In this document: piece by piece, positions 45,661 to 58,635 of the stretch
Layout: each line of letters begins with the position of its first letter
How positions within the stretch are numbered: position 1 is the stretch's first letter
Source of the DNA: Artemia franciscana
Lineage: Eukaryota; Arthropoda; Branchiopoda; Anostraca; Artemiidae
Reading direction: 5' to 3'
Assembly (NCBI RefSeq): GCF_032884065.1
Contig: NC_088864.1
Span: 19,361,999 to 19,425,998 of the forward strand
Length of the DNA stretch: 64,000 nt
Notes under the pieces: generated by a model
Databases searched by the model: none
The model's input: the letters and a program-made list of their open reading frames with translations, nothing else
Told to the model about the DNA's origin: nothing
Made by a program: the position numbers and the translations under genes

Positions 45661-45931
45661 TGTCCGTGCAAATCTTCTATTTTCTACATAAGTTTCACAA
45701 GTAGGATAACGTCATTGCAATATTTGTGTAAAAATGACGTCACTCACATAACATTTTTTTTTCCAAAAATTAGGGCTTTTAATGAATTTTCTCAAACTTC
45801 TGACCTATCTAAATTGTTTAGTTAGGCCAAAATATCTCAAGATACAAATTTTATAGGAAAAAATATGGAATTGTTTTCAAGAATAAATAAATACATACAT
45901 AAATACACAATTATTGCTCACTTATATATAT
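45661..45931. other. ANAPC10 intron 2, unassigned part
   Basis: AT-rich, with two TGACGTCA(C/T)-like sites (AACGTCATT, ATGACGTCACT). Nothing else recognised. Confidence 0.4.
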
Positions 45932-46218
45932 AAAGGTAAAAGGTAAAGGATACGGCATTAGACTTTACAGTCCCTACCGGCGGTGCTGATCTCCGTTTCT
46001 TGGCCCTTCAGCCAGGAAGTGCAATGGGGGGTTGGGGGCCAGCCATCCTGTGCTTTCACACACCCTTCCTGTTTACCTTCCCCAGATTTCTCCAGGTACC
46101 CATTTAAAGCTGGGTCGACTCTGGCTAAGCTTACAGAGTCACGCCACTGACCCCCGTCCCAACTGAAGAATTGGGTACACTGGGACTCGAACCCGCGTCC
46201 TCTCAGACAAAGGATCCC

Positions 46219-46219
<1 letters not shown>
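45932..46219 (-). repeat. tRNA-derived SINE, minus orientation, head replaced by AT repeat
   Basis: The complement of the SINE body at 26,600-26,857. It retains the B-box (GGACTCGAACCC on the plus strand). The SINE homology stops at GGATCCCGA, exactly where an (AT)n tract begins, so the A-box and 5' end are missing. Confidence 0.85.

Positions 46220-46284
<65 letters not shown>
46220..46284. repeat. (AT)n microsatellite at the broken SINE head
   Basis: About 32 AT units. They keep a 127-codon minus ORF open, which is not a gene. Confidence 0.95.
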
Positions 46285-46287
<3 letters not shown>

Positions 46288-46699
46288 ATGGTGATAGGCT
46301 GGATTTAAAAGGTAGAATTTAAGATAGTTTGGGGTCTCCAATCTGTCATCAGCTCCTTTCTCCGTTTCTATCTTCAGAAGGACATCTGTCCTTTGATGGC
46401 CTCAAAGTAGCCTCGGTGTAGCCCTTTTACAAGTTTTAATAACATAACCGTGACTGCAAACCGTACGGCAGTGTGACCTTGAGGAGTAGTGCCCCTTGAG
46501 AAATTTTTAGCCTATGAAGTGACATAGCATTGCATTAGATTCTGGGTTTTACTTGTTTTGGTTGGCTTTTTTGGACTTTGTAATTTCTTCTTAACTGTGA
46601 ATTTACTATGGGCTACCTTCCTGCTGTAGTACAATTATAATAATAATTTAATTTAAAAATTACATTTCTCTAAGGAACTAGAAAACATAACAAGTCCAT
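46285..46699. other. ANAPC10 intron 2, unassigned part
   Basis: No feature recognised. Confidence 0.4.
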
Positions 46700-47490
46700 G
46701 AAAATTATAAAGTTACTTCTTGAATGACTCCTCATCTGGACTATTTGCCACTAATAAAGGCAGAATATTCCACGTGGTGATGACCCGTTTGGAGGATGCC
46801 CATCCTCCCGTCTCCTTGCAGAAACTTCTACCTTGCAATATAAACGAATGGTCACGTAGATTTGATATACAGGACTTTAGAATGTCGGTGGTGGCGGTGT
46901 TATCGTAAAAGGTTCCTTTGCAGATCTTATAAGCTTCAATCATGTCGCCACGATAAAAACAGTAAGCTTAAGCTGGTAGTTTGACCTCCAGAGCTGTTTT
47001 TCATGAGGGAGGTGAGATAAACTTGGAAAAAGTTGAGATAAGTTTGGGCAGAATTTTGTCACTCTACGTTGTACGCGTTCAAATGATTCGTTGTCCTTAT
47101 CGCAAAAAAAGGGTGGATCAAGGAGCTTGAATGATCCACAGAGAATTTCAACCACTATCGACGCCTTCTTAATGATTGACTCATTGTGGCTGGAAAAACT
47201 CAGCTTGGCATTAACGATCGAGCCCAAGTCACGTTCTTCAAGGCTATGTTTTAGGATTTTATTAAGGAATTTATAATATTTGCAGGCATGAATATTCAAC
47301 GAGTCAGATGTAATAGGCAAAAAAAAAAAATTGTAATAGGCTTTTGGAGGATGTCAACTCTTATTGATAGAATAGCATTGCCAAATACGGAAAACAGTGT
47401 AGTGACCAAGATGGGCCTAGATTGGCAAAAAGCCTCCATTCTATTGGAGGTCCTGGGGTTTCCCCCTTTTGCTTTTAATTCCAAGCCAAC
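46700..47490 (-). mobile_element. LINE-E relic: CR1-like reverse transcriptase C-terminal part
   Basis: The minus frame at 46,940-47,320 reads LEERDLGSIVNAKLSFSSHN ... IIKKASIVVEILCGSFK ... SFERVQRRVTKFCPNLSQL. After a frameshift, 46,713-46,943 reads MIEAYKICKGTFYD and TWNILPLLVANSPDEESFKK. The ERDLGV..L.FS.H, VQRRATK, GD(L/M)IEAYKI and WN.LP..V..A....FK series is the standard tail of CR1/Rex-type reverse transcriptases. The palm upstream is only traceable to about 47,490. Confidence 0.8.
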
Positions 47491-47699
47491 TTAAGCTCTA
47501 TTTTTTGACATGAAAAAAATTGTTAGTTCCTAACTTGCACTGGTGGAACCCATTGCTTTCCTTGGGGCTATAACAATATGAATGACTTCAATATTTGACA
47601 TAGAAAGTGAAGACGTTGAAAAACAATTTTTGCACTGATATTTTGACTGGCGAATTCAGGTGCTTCGAACTAGAATTCCTAGGAGTTTGAGAAACTCCT

Positions 47700-49640
47700 C
47701 TTCGAGGTTAGAAAAAAGGAAATTAGTGATATAGAAGATATTTATTCAGGAAGGAAGAGTGGTGTGTATAGGCAGGGTGTTGAGGAATAGAGAAGTTTCT
47801 TAGCCTTGCTTAGGTCCTGATAACATTAATAATATATTTATATTTGTTCATTTTATGACCGAAAAGTACAAGGCATCAGACATAATGACGTATGCCCTTG
47901 TTGAACCGACTGAGGAGACGGTAATGACTCAGATGAATTTTACATACTGCTACAGGAACAAATAGACAATATCTCAGGTAGAAGTATCGTATTTTTATTA
48001 GACGGTTTGAATGCCTGAACTGGTACAAATCGAGGTAGATGTATCCTAGCTTAGACAAGTTTGGTTCAGGGAAGAAACATACCAATGGTAATAGATTACC
48101 TCGGACATAAGTCGGATTCGCATGACCATAAGGTGGTCATCCTTATTGATAACGCTGTTGAAAATCGAAGACTGGCAGGATCGACACAGGGCACTAGGGT
48201 ATATAGGAGTTGTGTTATTGATGTTAATGGTAAAGATTATCACCCAGTAATTTCTAGTAAAGTTTAACTTGGTTTATTGGTGAACATTAAGGAGGGTAAC
48301 TACATTTCCTATTAGTTATGTCGCTAATAGACTCCAAGATGAGAATTTTTGCGGAACTTTCCAAGAACAGTTGGATATGAAACTTGACAGTTTGGACTTT
48401 GACAATATAGAAAATGGATGGAATGATTTTAAGAAAATAGTTTGCAAAATAGCAGAATATTTTTGAGGGGGGAAGTTAGAAATGCAGTTAGTAATTCTAG
48501 TGAAAATGCTTTGAGCTTAGTAAAAGAGAGAATAAGTTAATAGAAAAAGTTTTTTCGACGATAGATGATAGGCAAAAATGAAAAAAAAGTATGAAAGACA
48601 TTGAGGCGTGAATTAAGGAGATGTCGAATGGAGAGCAGGGATAAAATTGCTGAGGATCCGGAAGATGCAGCCAGGCGGCATAATAATAGGATTTTTACTG
48701 GCATGTTAAGAAATTGAGAGGAAGTAGTCAGTCCAGACTTGTCTCATCAAAGGTAGGAACGGTGTGTCTGTCAGTTTTAGAGTGACATGGGCAGAACGTT
48801 GAGAAAACGCATTAAATTGTAACAAGGCTTAAGAAAATTATATAGAAAAGGACGAGAAAAATATCGGTAGTTTGGAAGTGTCAGAGTATATATATTTGTA
48901 AGAAGGAGTTACCAACCGTACTAAAAGTATTAAGAAATAAAAAGGTCTCTGGTGCTTATATTGTTTTTGAAATTGGTGGTTGCAAAGTTAAGCATAAATT
49001 ACTGAGATGAATAAATTTTTAGTGTTTTTAAGAGTTCAGAATGTACGAATAAGTTTGAAAATTAATCTGAAGAAGATTAACTCTCTAAAACTGAATAAAT
49101 GAGGGCAAAGAGGTAATGTTTGGTAACGTGAAAATTGATTAAGTGGATAGCGTCACTTATCTAGGCAGTATTATTGGTAAAGATGGTAGTTGCAGTCAAA
49201 ATATAAAACATAAAATAGCAAAGGCATGGAGTGTTCTTTTGCAGTTGAAAAAAACTTGGAAAAGTAGGAGAATGAGTCTGTTAACTAAGACTAGAATATT
49301 AAAAGTCATGGTCATGACAGTGTCAACTATGTCTTTCAAATATTATCGCTTCAAAAGGCTTAGGAGGATTTTTTTTTCTTAAGATATTGTCTAAGAATAA
49401 GTTGTTTGACAAAGACGGTTCAATCCCACTTTTTAGGGTTATAATAAAAGAAAGGTACTAGATGTTGAAGCCAGGTTTTACGAATGAAGAATAACAGATA
49501 GCCAAAGATTGGGCTTTTGGTCATTAATCTTTGGTCTTGGGCTTTTGTACAACAATTTGCTGAAAGAAAAGTAATATCAAGCCCATGAGCTTTATTGCTC
49601 TTAGATCTTTGATTCACTTAGTTTGGCAACCCTGCTTTAT
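47700..49640 (+). mobile_element. LINE-B relic, copy 3 (endonuclease to C-terminus, internal deletion)
   Basis: Frames, heavily broken, read IDVNGKDYHPVISSKV and VANRLQDENFCGTFQEQLDM (end of endonuclease and linker). A gap follows where most of the reverse transcriptase should be, then DSVTYLGSIIGKDGSCSQNI and LLQLKKTWKSRRMSLLTKTR (49,143-49,382), and a trace of the SRLYEKCGSIPL region near 49,400. This is the only LINE-B copy here reaching the endonuclease. Confidence 0.7.
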
Positions 49641-49836
49641 ATCGGGTACAGATCTAGCGTGAGGGGGTCGGGAAAAGCAGAAAAGTTTTCTGATGAGGTT
49701 GGAAGAGTTATCTGCTGCATAGTTATCCTTATTTTGCTTCCTTTTCGTACTATTTGAATTGACGAACAGTTGACATAGTGGATTGGCTACTATTAACAAG
49801 TGAGTTTTTGGTTCCGACTGTGTTGTTTGGTTTTTT

Positions 49837-52035
49837 ATGGCACTTGGTATTAACCAAGTGACATATAGCAATCGCAAATTCTGTTGGTCTGTCGGTCCCG
49901 GTTTTGCTACTTTAGGCACTTCCAGGTAAGCTAGGACGATGAAATTTGGCAGGCGTATCAGGGACCGGACCAGATTAAATTAGAAATAGTCGTTTTCCCG
50001 ATTTGACCATCTGGAGGGGGGGGGGCGTTAATTCGGAAAAAAAATAGAAAAATTGAAGTATTTTTAACTTACGAACGGTTGATCAGATCTTAATGAAATT
50101 TGATGTTTGGAAAGATATTGTGTCTCAGAGCTCTTATTTATCAAATTCCGACCGGATCTGGTGATATTGGGGGGGATTTGGGAGGGGGAAACCTAAAATC
50201 TTGGAAAACACTTAGAGTGGAGGGATCGGGATGAAACTTGGTGGGAAAAATAAGCACAAGTCCTAGATACATGATTGACATAACCGGAACGATCCGCTCT
50301 CTTTGGGATAGTTGGGGGGGGGGGGGGGGGTAATTCTGAAAAATTTAAAAAAGGAGGTATTTCTAACTTGCGAACGGGTGATCGGATCTCAATGGAATTT
50401 GATATTTAGAAGGATATCGTGTCTCAGAGTTCTTATCTTATATCCCGATCGGATCTGGTGACATTGGGGGGGGGAGTTGGGAGGGGGAGCCTAAAACTTT
50501 GGAAAACACTTTGAGTGGTGGGATTGGGATGAAAATTGGTGGGAAAAATAAACACAAGTCCTAGATACATGATTGACATAACCGGAACGGATCCGCTCTC
50601 TTTGGGGTAGTTGAGGGGGGGGGTTAATTCTGAAAAAATAGAAAAAATGAGGTATTTTTAACTCATGAATGTGTGATCGGATCTTAATGAAATTTCATAT
50701 TTAGAATCGTGTCTCAGAGCTCTTATTTCAAATCCCGACCAGATCTGGTGGCATTGGGGGGGGGGGGGGGGATCAGAGGGGGAAACCTAAAACTTGGAAA
50801 ACGCTTAGATTGGAGGGATCGGGATGAAACTTGGTGGGAAGAATAAGCAGAAGTCTTAGATACGTGATTTACATAATTGGAACGGATCCGGTCTATTAGG
50901 GGGGGGGGGGGTAATTCTGAAAAATTAGAAAAAATGACATATTTTTAACTTACGAAGGTCTGATCGGATCTTAATGAAATTTCATATTTAGAAGGACCTC
51001 GTCACTCAGATGTCTTATTTTAAATCTCAACCGGATCCAGCGTAATTGGGGGGAGGCAGTTGGGGGGTGTCGGAAATCTTTGAAAATACTTAAAGCGGTG
51101 AAATCAGGATGAAACTGGATGGGAAGAATAAAAACCTGTCTAAGATACGTGACTGACATAACCAGACTGGATCTGCTCTCTTTGGTGGAGTTGGGGGGGG
51201 GTAATTTTGAAAATTGAAGTATTTGTAACTTACGAAAGGGTGACCAGATCTTAATGAAATTTGATATTTAGAAGGATCTTGTGCTTCAAAGCTCTAATTT
51301 TAAATTCCGACCAGATCCTGTGACATTGGGGGGATTGGAGGGGGAAACCGGAATTCTTGGAAAACGTGAAAATTGGAGTATTTTTATCTTACGAATAGGT
51401 GATCGGATCTTATTGAAATTTGATATTTAGAAGGAATTCATGTCTCAGAGCTCTTATTTCAAATCCCGACCAGAACTTTTGACATTGGGGGGAGTTGGAG
51501 GGGGAAATCTTGGAAAACACTTTGAGTGGAGGAACCGGGATGAAGCTTGGTGGATATAATCAGCAAATGTCCTTGATGCGTGATTGACAGAACCGTACTG
51601 GATTCGCTCTCTTTGGGGGAGTTGGGGGGAGGGGTTCAATGATTTGGCGAGTTTAGTGTTTCTGGACGTGCTAGGACGATGAAAATTGGTAGGCGTGTCA
51701 GGGAGCTGCACAAACTGACTTGATAAAGTCGTTTTCCCAGATTCGACCATCTGGGGGGCTAAAGGGAGAGGAAAAATTAGAAAAAAATTAGGTATTTATA
51801 ACATACGAGTGGGTGATCGGATAATGAATTATTGATATTTAATGAATTTTGATATTTAGAAGAACATCGTGACTCAGAGCTCTTATTTTAAATCCTGACC
51901 GGCATTAAACCTCTTATTTTCCTTTTAAATCAATCTATTGATTCATAGAATGTTGCTAGAGCTCATACCATATGTTCTCTTGGCTTTTAGCTCTTCATGC
52001 CTCGTCACAAGTGCCATATGAGCTCTTAGCTCTTG
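49837..52035 (+). mobile_element. S element copy 3
   Basis: The longest copy. Left end ATGGCACTTGGTATTAACCAAGTG carries the perfect 7-bp hairpin with a TATTAA loop. Right end GAGCTCTTAGCTCTTG. Seven or more monomers, with the longest poly-G runs of the family (for example 50,311-50,330 and 50,757-50,771). The monomer next to the right end has the TTCTGGACGTGCTAGGACGATG variant shared by all copies. Confidence 0.88.
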
Positions 52036-52267
52036 TTCTATTCATGTTTTATTTCATTTCTTTCGCTTTTTGTTTTAGTACATTATATGTTCTGTTTAAC
52101 TTACTTTAGTTGTTTTTTACGTTGAAAAAAGCTTCCGAACGTGTAGTTGAAATATCCGGACTTTTTCCTTTTATTATTAAATGTTCGTTTGTTTTTCCTG
52201 TTTTGCCCAGTGTCTTATTAGAAAATTACACGCGTTTTCGATTTTTTTTTCATTTGTTTAGAGCGTG

Positions 52268-52368
52268 AAGAGCGACTCTTTAAATAGATTGGGGTGGAGG
52301 AGGGGCGTACGCGGTTGTGTTGGCTTCAAGCTGCTTTGTGGCGCGTTAAGTTATTAGTAGCTACGATA
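52268..52368 (+). mobile_element. LINE-B 3'-end fragment
   Basis: TTTAAATAGATTGGGGTGGAGG then TGTGTTGGCTTCAAGCTGC and TTAAGTTATTAGTAG: the last 100 bp of LINE-B in sense orientation (compare the complement of 13,887-13,985). Confidence 0.75.
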
Positions 52369-52453
52369 GTATCAAACCGGATTAAAGTTTATATTGTCCC
52401 TAACATTGGCAATATTATTGCCAATATTTCAGCCAACTTATAACAATATTAAA

Positions 52454-53430
52454 TAATAAAAAAACTAGTTTTTTTTAACTGAAAGTAAGGAGCGACAATA
52501 AAACTTAAAACGAACAGAAATTACTCCGTGTATGAAAGGGGCTGTTCCCTTCTCAACGCCCCGCTCTTTACGCTAAAGTTTGACTCTTTCTCTCAATTCT
52601 ACTTTATTAAACAGTAAAGACATTTAGAAGGGAACAGCCCCTTTCATACACGGAGTAATTTCTGTTCGTTTTAAGTTTTAATGTCGCTCCTTACTTTCAG
52701 TTAAAAAAACTAGCTTTTTTTATTTAATTTCTGAACGTTTTTGAATTAATGCATGTTTGATTTTGGCTCTCCGCACATAAATCATTAAAATGGAATTTGC
52801 ATATTAATTCTTTTTTTGGCTAAATGGCTTTCTCTTAGTTTTGATCAGACACTTTTGAGAAATAAGGGGCGGGGAAGGAGGCCTAGTTGCCCTCCAATTT
52901 TTCGGTTCTTGAAAAGGCAACTAGAACTTATAATTTTTAACGAACGTTTTTATTAGTAAAAAATATACGTAACTTAAGAATTAACTTACGTAACAAGCTT
53001 TTATATTCTTATATTTTTATTATGTATATGAGGGGGTTTGTTCCCTCGTTAATACCTCGCTCTTTGTACTAAATCTTAAGTTTTGTCCCAATTCTTTAAG
53101 AATGACCCCTAAATCAGAAAGGCCGTAGACTAAATAGTTGAAATTACTAAAAATACTTTAGCATAAAGAGCGAGGTACTTAGGAGGAGAAGAACCCCTCA
53201 TATGCGTAATAATCTCTGTTCGTTTTAAGTTTTAATGCTACTCCTTACTTTCAATTGAAAAAAACTTTTTCATTTTTATTTTTTCATTGTTTTTTTTTAT
53301 AGTAATGCTAGAAAATCCTGCGCCCTTTTCATTGAATTTCTCTTCCCCAATGATATATTCCTCCAAGGAAAGATCCTTCCACATATCCCCCTCCCTCACT
53401 ACGTAAATAGCACAACATAAGCGAAGCTTG
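52454..53430 (-). repeat. F/M repeat copy 2 (M module with fold-back arms)
   Basis: Reverse orientation relative to copies 1 and 3. 52,454-52,553 and 52,626-52,727 form a near-perfect 100-bp inverted repeat around a 72-nt centre. A further arm (GAGCGAGGTA, TATGCGTAATAATCTCTG) lies at 53,160-53,275. 53,280-53,405 (complement: GGAGGAATATATCATTGGGG) extends the M module. The stretch between matches the complement of 61,345-61,570. No protein coding. Confidence 0.75.
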
Positions 53431-53505
53431 CGAGGCTGTGCTAAATTCAAAGAAAATGAGGGGACAATATGGAGAATAAGAAAATATATGAATATAAGAA
53501 AGATA

Positions 53506-55403
<1,898 letters not shown>

Positions 55404-58215
55404 TTTTAATATCATTTTTAAATTTTGTGTCATCATTGATTTTTGAAGAAAAATTATTCTTAAGGCAAACCATTTTTAGGATTTTGTAGGGTTTGGCAGC
55501 TTTTAATCGATGGCCAAGAAATGAAGTTTATTTTGCAACAAGTTTATCAGTGAAGCTGAACAAAGTAACATGTTTTCAAGTGACGTAAATCTAGTTCCTA
55601 CTAGGGTTTCATATTTCCGTTATCGAGCCTAACAAAAAGTATAATTTATTCGTCAGTATAATTTTATATCTTGTAGTCAATCTTTTACAAACCTGAATAT
55701 TAGATTACCATAAAAATTAGGGAACGAACCTTTACCTGGGAGTGGCGTTCAAAGCGATCCATTATGTATGTTTTTTAGATGTAACAATTATAGCTAATGA
55801 ACGGTTACCTGATATTCCTTTTTAGTACATAGACACCAACAATAAAAGGTTTGTATACTTAAGTAGAAGATAAAGTAGTGAAAAATTCAATTTGCGCTTA
55901 CAGAATCGAAAAAGTTGCAATGGGAAGTTAATTTGAAGATTGAAACGTCGACGGCACTTAGTGAGTGTCCTTCCCACTTATCTTAGGCGTAAAAACTATA
56001 TGTAGTCAGCATTTTCAAATGAATAGAAAAAATAGTCTTAACTATTATATTATTATAAATTTTTATTTCCTCCTTTTTTCTTCTTTTGCTATTATTATTA
56101 TTTTTTTTTTTTAGTTGTGAACAAGCATTGTCTAATATAGTCAAATCTGGACAACGAGGGATGTTGCGACTATTCATTCTAGTGCCTCAACCGAGACAGG
56201 GATCATAGTCGAAATATACTAAGAAAGAAAATCATTGCCAAAAATCAAGAATCAAAACTTCATTTTTTGCAGGAAAAAAAAAGCAAGTTGCTGATTAATA
56301 TTCCTGGCTACAAATTTTCATTAAGACTAACTAATCGATTGCATCTTCTGCTACTGCGATCTATTGGAAATTTACTCTAAAATAGGGTAATGTTTTTACT
56401 TTAAAAAACCCCACGTAAATGAAAAAAGGATAAACGTCGTTTAAAAAAAAAAAAAAAAGATGACCAAGATCAAATTGGAAATACCCTTAGAAGGAAGAGG
56501 CACAGAAAGAGGCAGCTTAGATGTTAGATCCACCCTCTGAAACGCCCTTTCATCGTCTTAGCCCATAAATAACACGCTTGACAGGGCTCTAGTGTATTCA
56601 TAAGTATATACTGGCAATATGGCGACGTCTGATTAGCTTCAATAGGAAAAACTTTACAGGATCATATGCTTTAGAATACAGACATGGCTACTTTGTTTTC
56701 TTAAGTGAACGGGGGAAGGCATGATACAAGCGTAGAGACTTGAGACAATTCCCCCAGTAGAAGTAATGCCCACAAGACCATATTTTATACTCCTTTACGG
56801 TCAGTTTTATTCATTTTATATAGTAAAACGCTGCACAAACATCATTGTTCCTGATTGATAGCGCTCCGAAACTATTCGAGAACAAGAAGAAGATAAGAGG
56901 TCGTTGTTTGATATTATTATCAAACTCTATTATTCTAAGGCTTCACAAGGAAGAAGCTTGATTATCACCTAAAAAAGGTCTAAAAATTAAGCCCTTGGCT
57001 CCCTATTAAGCTTAAGTCCGCTCGTTTTTACTAGAGAAGCGAAGTCTTTGAACTTTGACAATCAGGACCGGATCGAGGGGGGCCTTAGACCCCCCAAGAT
57101 TTTCCTGGCGCCCTCATTCGCATTCCCTTCTTTTTTTATTACTCTTTCTTTAAGTATACTTGTCAATTTGATCAATTATTTGTTGGTGATTTACCCAATT
57201 AACAACACTTAGCAAAGCTTTCCTATAAATATAAAGAGCAAAGTTGAAACTTAAAACGAACAAAAATTATTTATCTACAGCCGGTTCAGCAGGATATACC
57301 TGCAAAATAGGCATAAAAATCTTTGATTCCTTCAAAGATTTTTCTACGAACATGGAACTTTCCCCTATTTCATGAAAATGGAAACACCTGTTGAAGATAC
57401 AAGAGGTATCTTCAACACGTTTCATAAACGTGGTAACTCAGTTATAGCTATTTGTCTATTCACAATGACATATCGAAAAGCAGCCTTGTAGTTAAAAGTC
57501 CAAAATGGATAAAAATAAAAAAATCTGGACACGAGCATAGAATGGATAAAATACAAAGACTGATGGCTGACTGTGCATGGGGATCGAAGGATATTTTGGT
57601 AAAATATCCGAGAATCCTCGGAAATCGGAAGGTAAGTTTTGACTAATAATAAACCCCCTCCACCCTCAAAAAATCCTTAATTTTAGTTTTGTGACTAATT
57701 AAATAGCGAATGGCCCAATAGGGCTTTCGTGTGAATAAATCTATCTATTTATTTTGACTATATAGCTAATTTAGGTGAAATTAGACGAATGAAAGAATTA
57801 AAAGCAATTCAGGCCAGGAACAGATACATGAGGTCGGAGGGGGTGACCCTCCTCCTGAGACACTTCTGAAACACTTATTCCGTTATTATTTTTTTTAATC
57901 TTTTTTAATATAAAATTTTTAATTTGGTGCCCACCTCGAGTCACGTTGGCGCCCTTGGTTCAGCAGCCCCCTTACCCAATATTTTGCTCTTGGTCTGGTA
58001 GAGATTCAGACATGAAGCTGCTCGCACGATCAGTCTACGAAGCATTTCGTCATAAAATTATAACATAAACCTCTTTTTCTGCTCTTACAATTTAAATAAA
58101 TAGAAGAGTGTAAGTATCTCCTGGTCGTCAAAGAGTCAAAAGTTCCAGGTTGTCAAAAATTCCTTGGCAATGATAATAAAGTTTATTTTTCCCATTTATT
58201 GATTTTTTTATCCAA

Positions 58216-58217
<2 letters not shown>
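55404..58217. other. ANAPC10 intron 2, unassigned part
   Basis: No exon of ANAPC10 found. 57,062-57,120 has a GGGGGG...CCCCCC hairpin followed by TGGCGCCCTC, and 57,917-57,985 has TTGGTGCCC...TTGGCGCCCTT, which may bound one repeat. At 57,236-57,275 is a TTGAAACTTAAAACGAACA piece of the F/M arm. A 64-codon ORF at 57,452-57,643 runs into a GTAAGT donor-like site but has no acceptor or family match. Confidence 0.4.

Positions 58218-58292
<75 letters not shown>
58218..58292. repeat. 75-nt poly(A) tract
   Basis: Uninterrupted A run, preceded 38 nt upstream by AATAAA (58,175-58,180). This arrangement fits the 3' end of a retroposed transcript, though no parent gene is recognised upstream. Confidence 0.9.
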
Positions 58293-58296
<4 letters not shown>

Positions 58297-58344
58297 CTGG
58301 TTTACTCATTCAAAAAGTCTCAATGGAGCCATAGTAATTTATCA

Positions 58345-58635
58345 AACAGTTCGTGGTAACGAACTGTAGTAAGGAGCGACCCGGCTCAATAGTAAACGAA
58401 ACTCTAAAAAACGGAATTTTGATACTAATAGATACATCAAACGAATTTCATTTTTATGATGATTTTAAATATATAAGTAGCCTATAATCAAATATAGTCT
58501 TACATTTAAATTTGCCCTATTTTGAAAAATAGGGGAAACGCCCCCTAAAAGTCATAGAATCTTGACGAAAATCACACCATCGTATTCAGCGTATCGGTGA
58601 ACCCTACTGTAGAAGTTTCAAGCTCCTATCTACAA
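58345..58635 (+). repeat. F/M repeat copy 3, left part
   Basis: Starts with a perfect hairpin CAGTTCGTGGTAACGAACTG (8-bp stem, GGTA loop), then AGTAAGGAGCGAC and CGGCTCAATAGT. It ends AAGCTCCTATCTACAA, where S copy 5 is inserted. Matches 3,760-3,850 and 7,130-7,290. Confidence 0.75.

Noticed and set aside
45958..46341. 127-codon minus ORF
   Set aside because: Made of SINE body plus an AT microsatellite.
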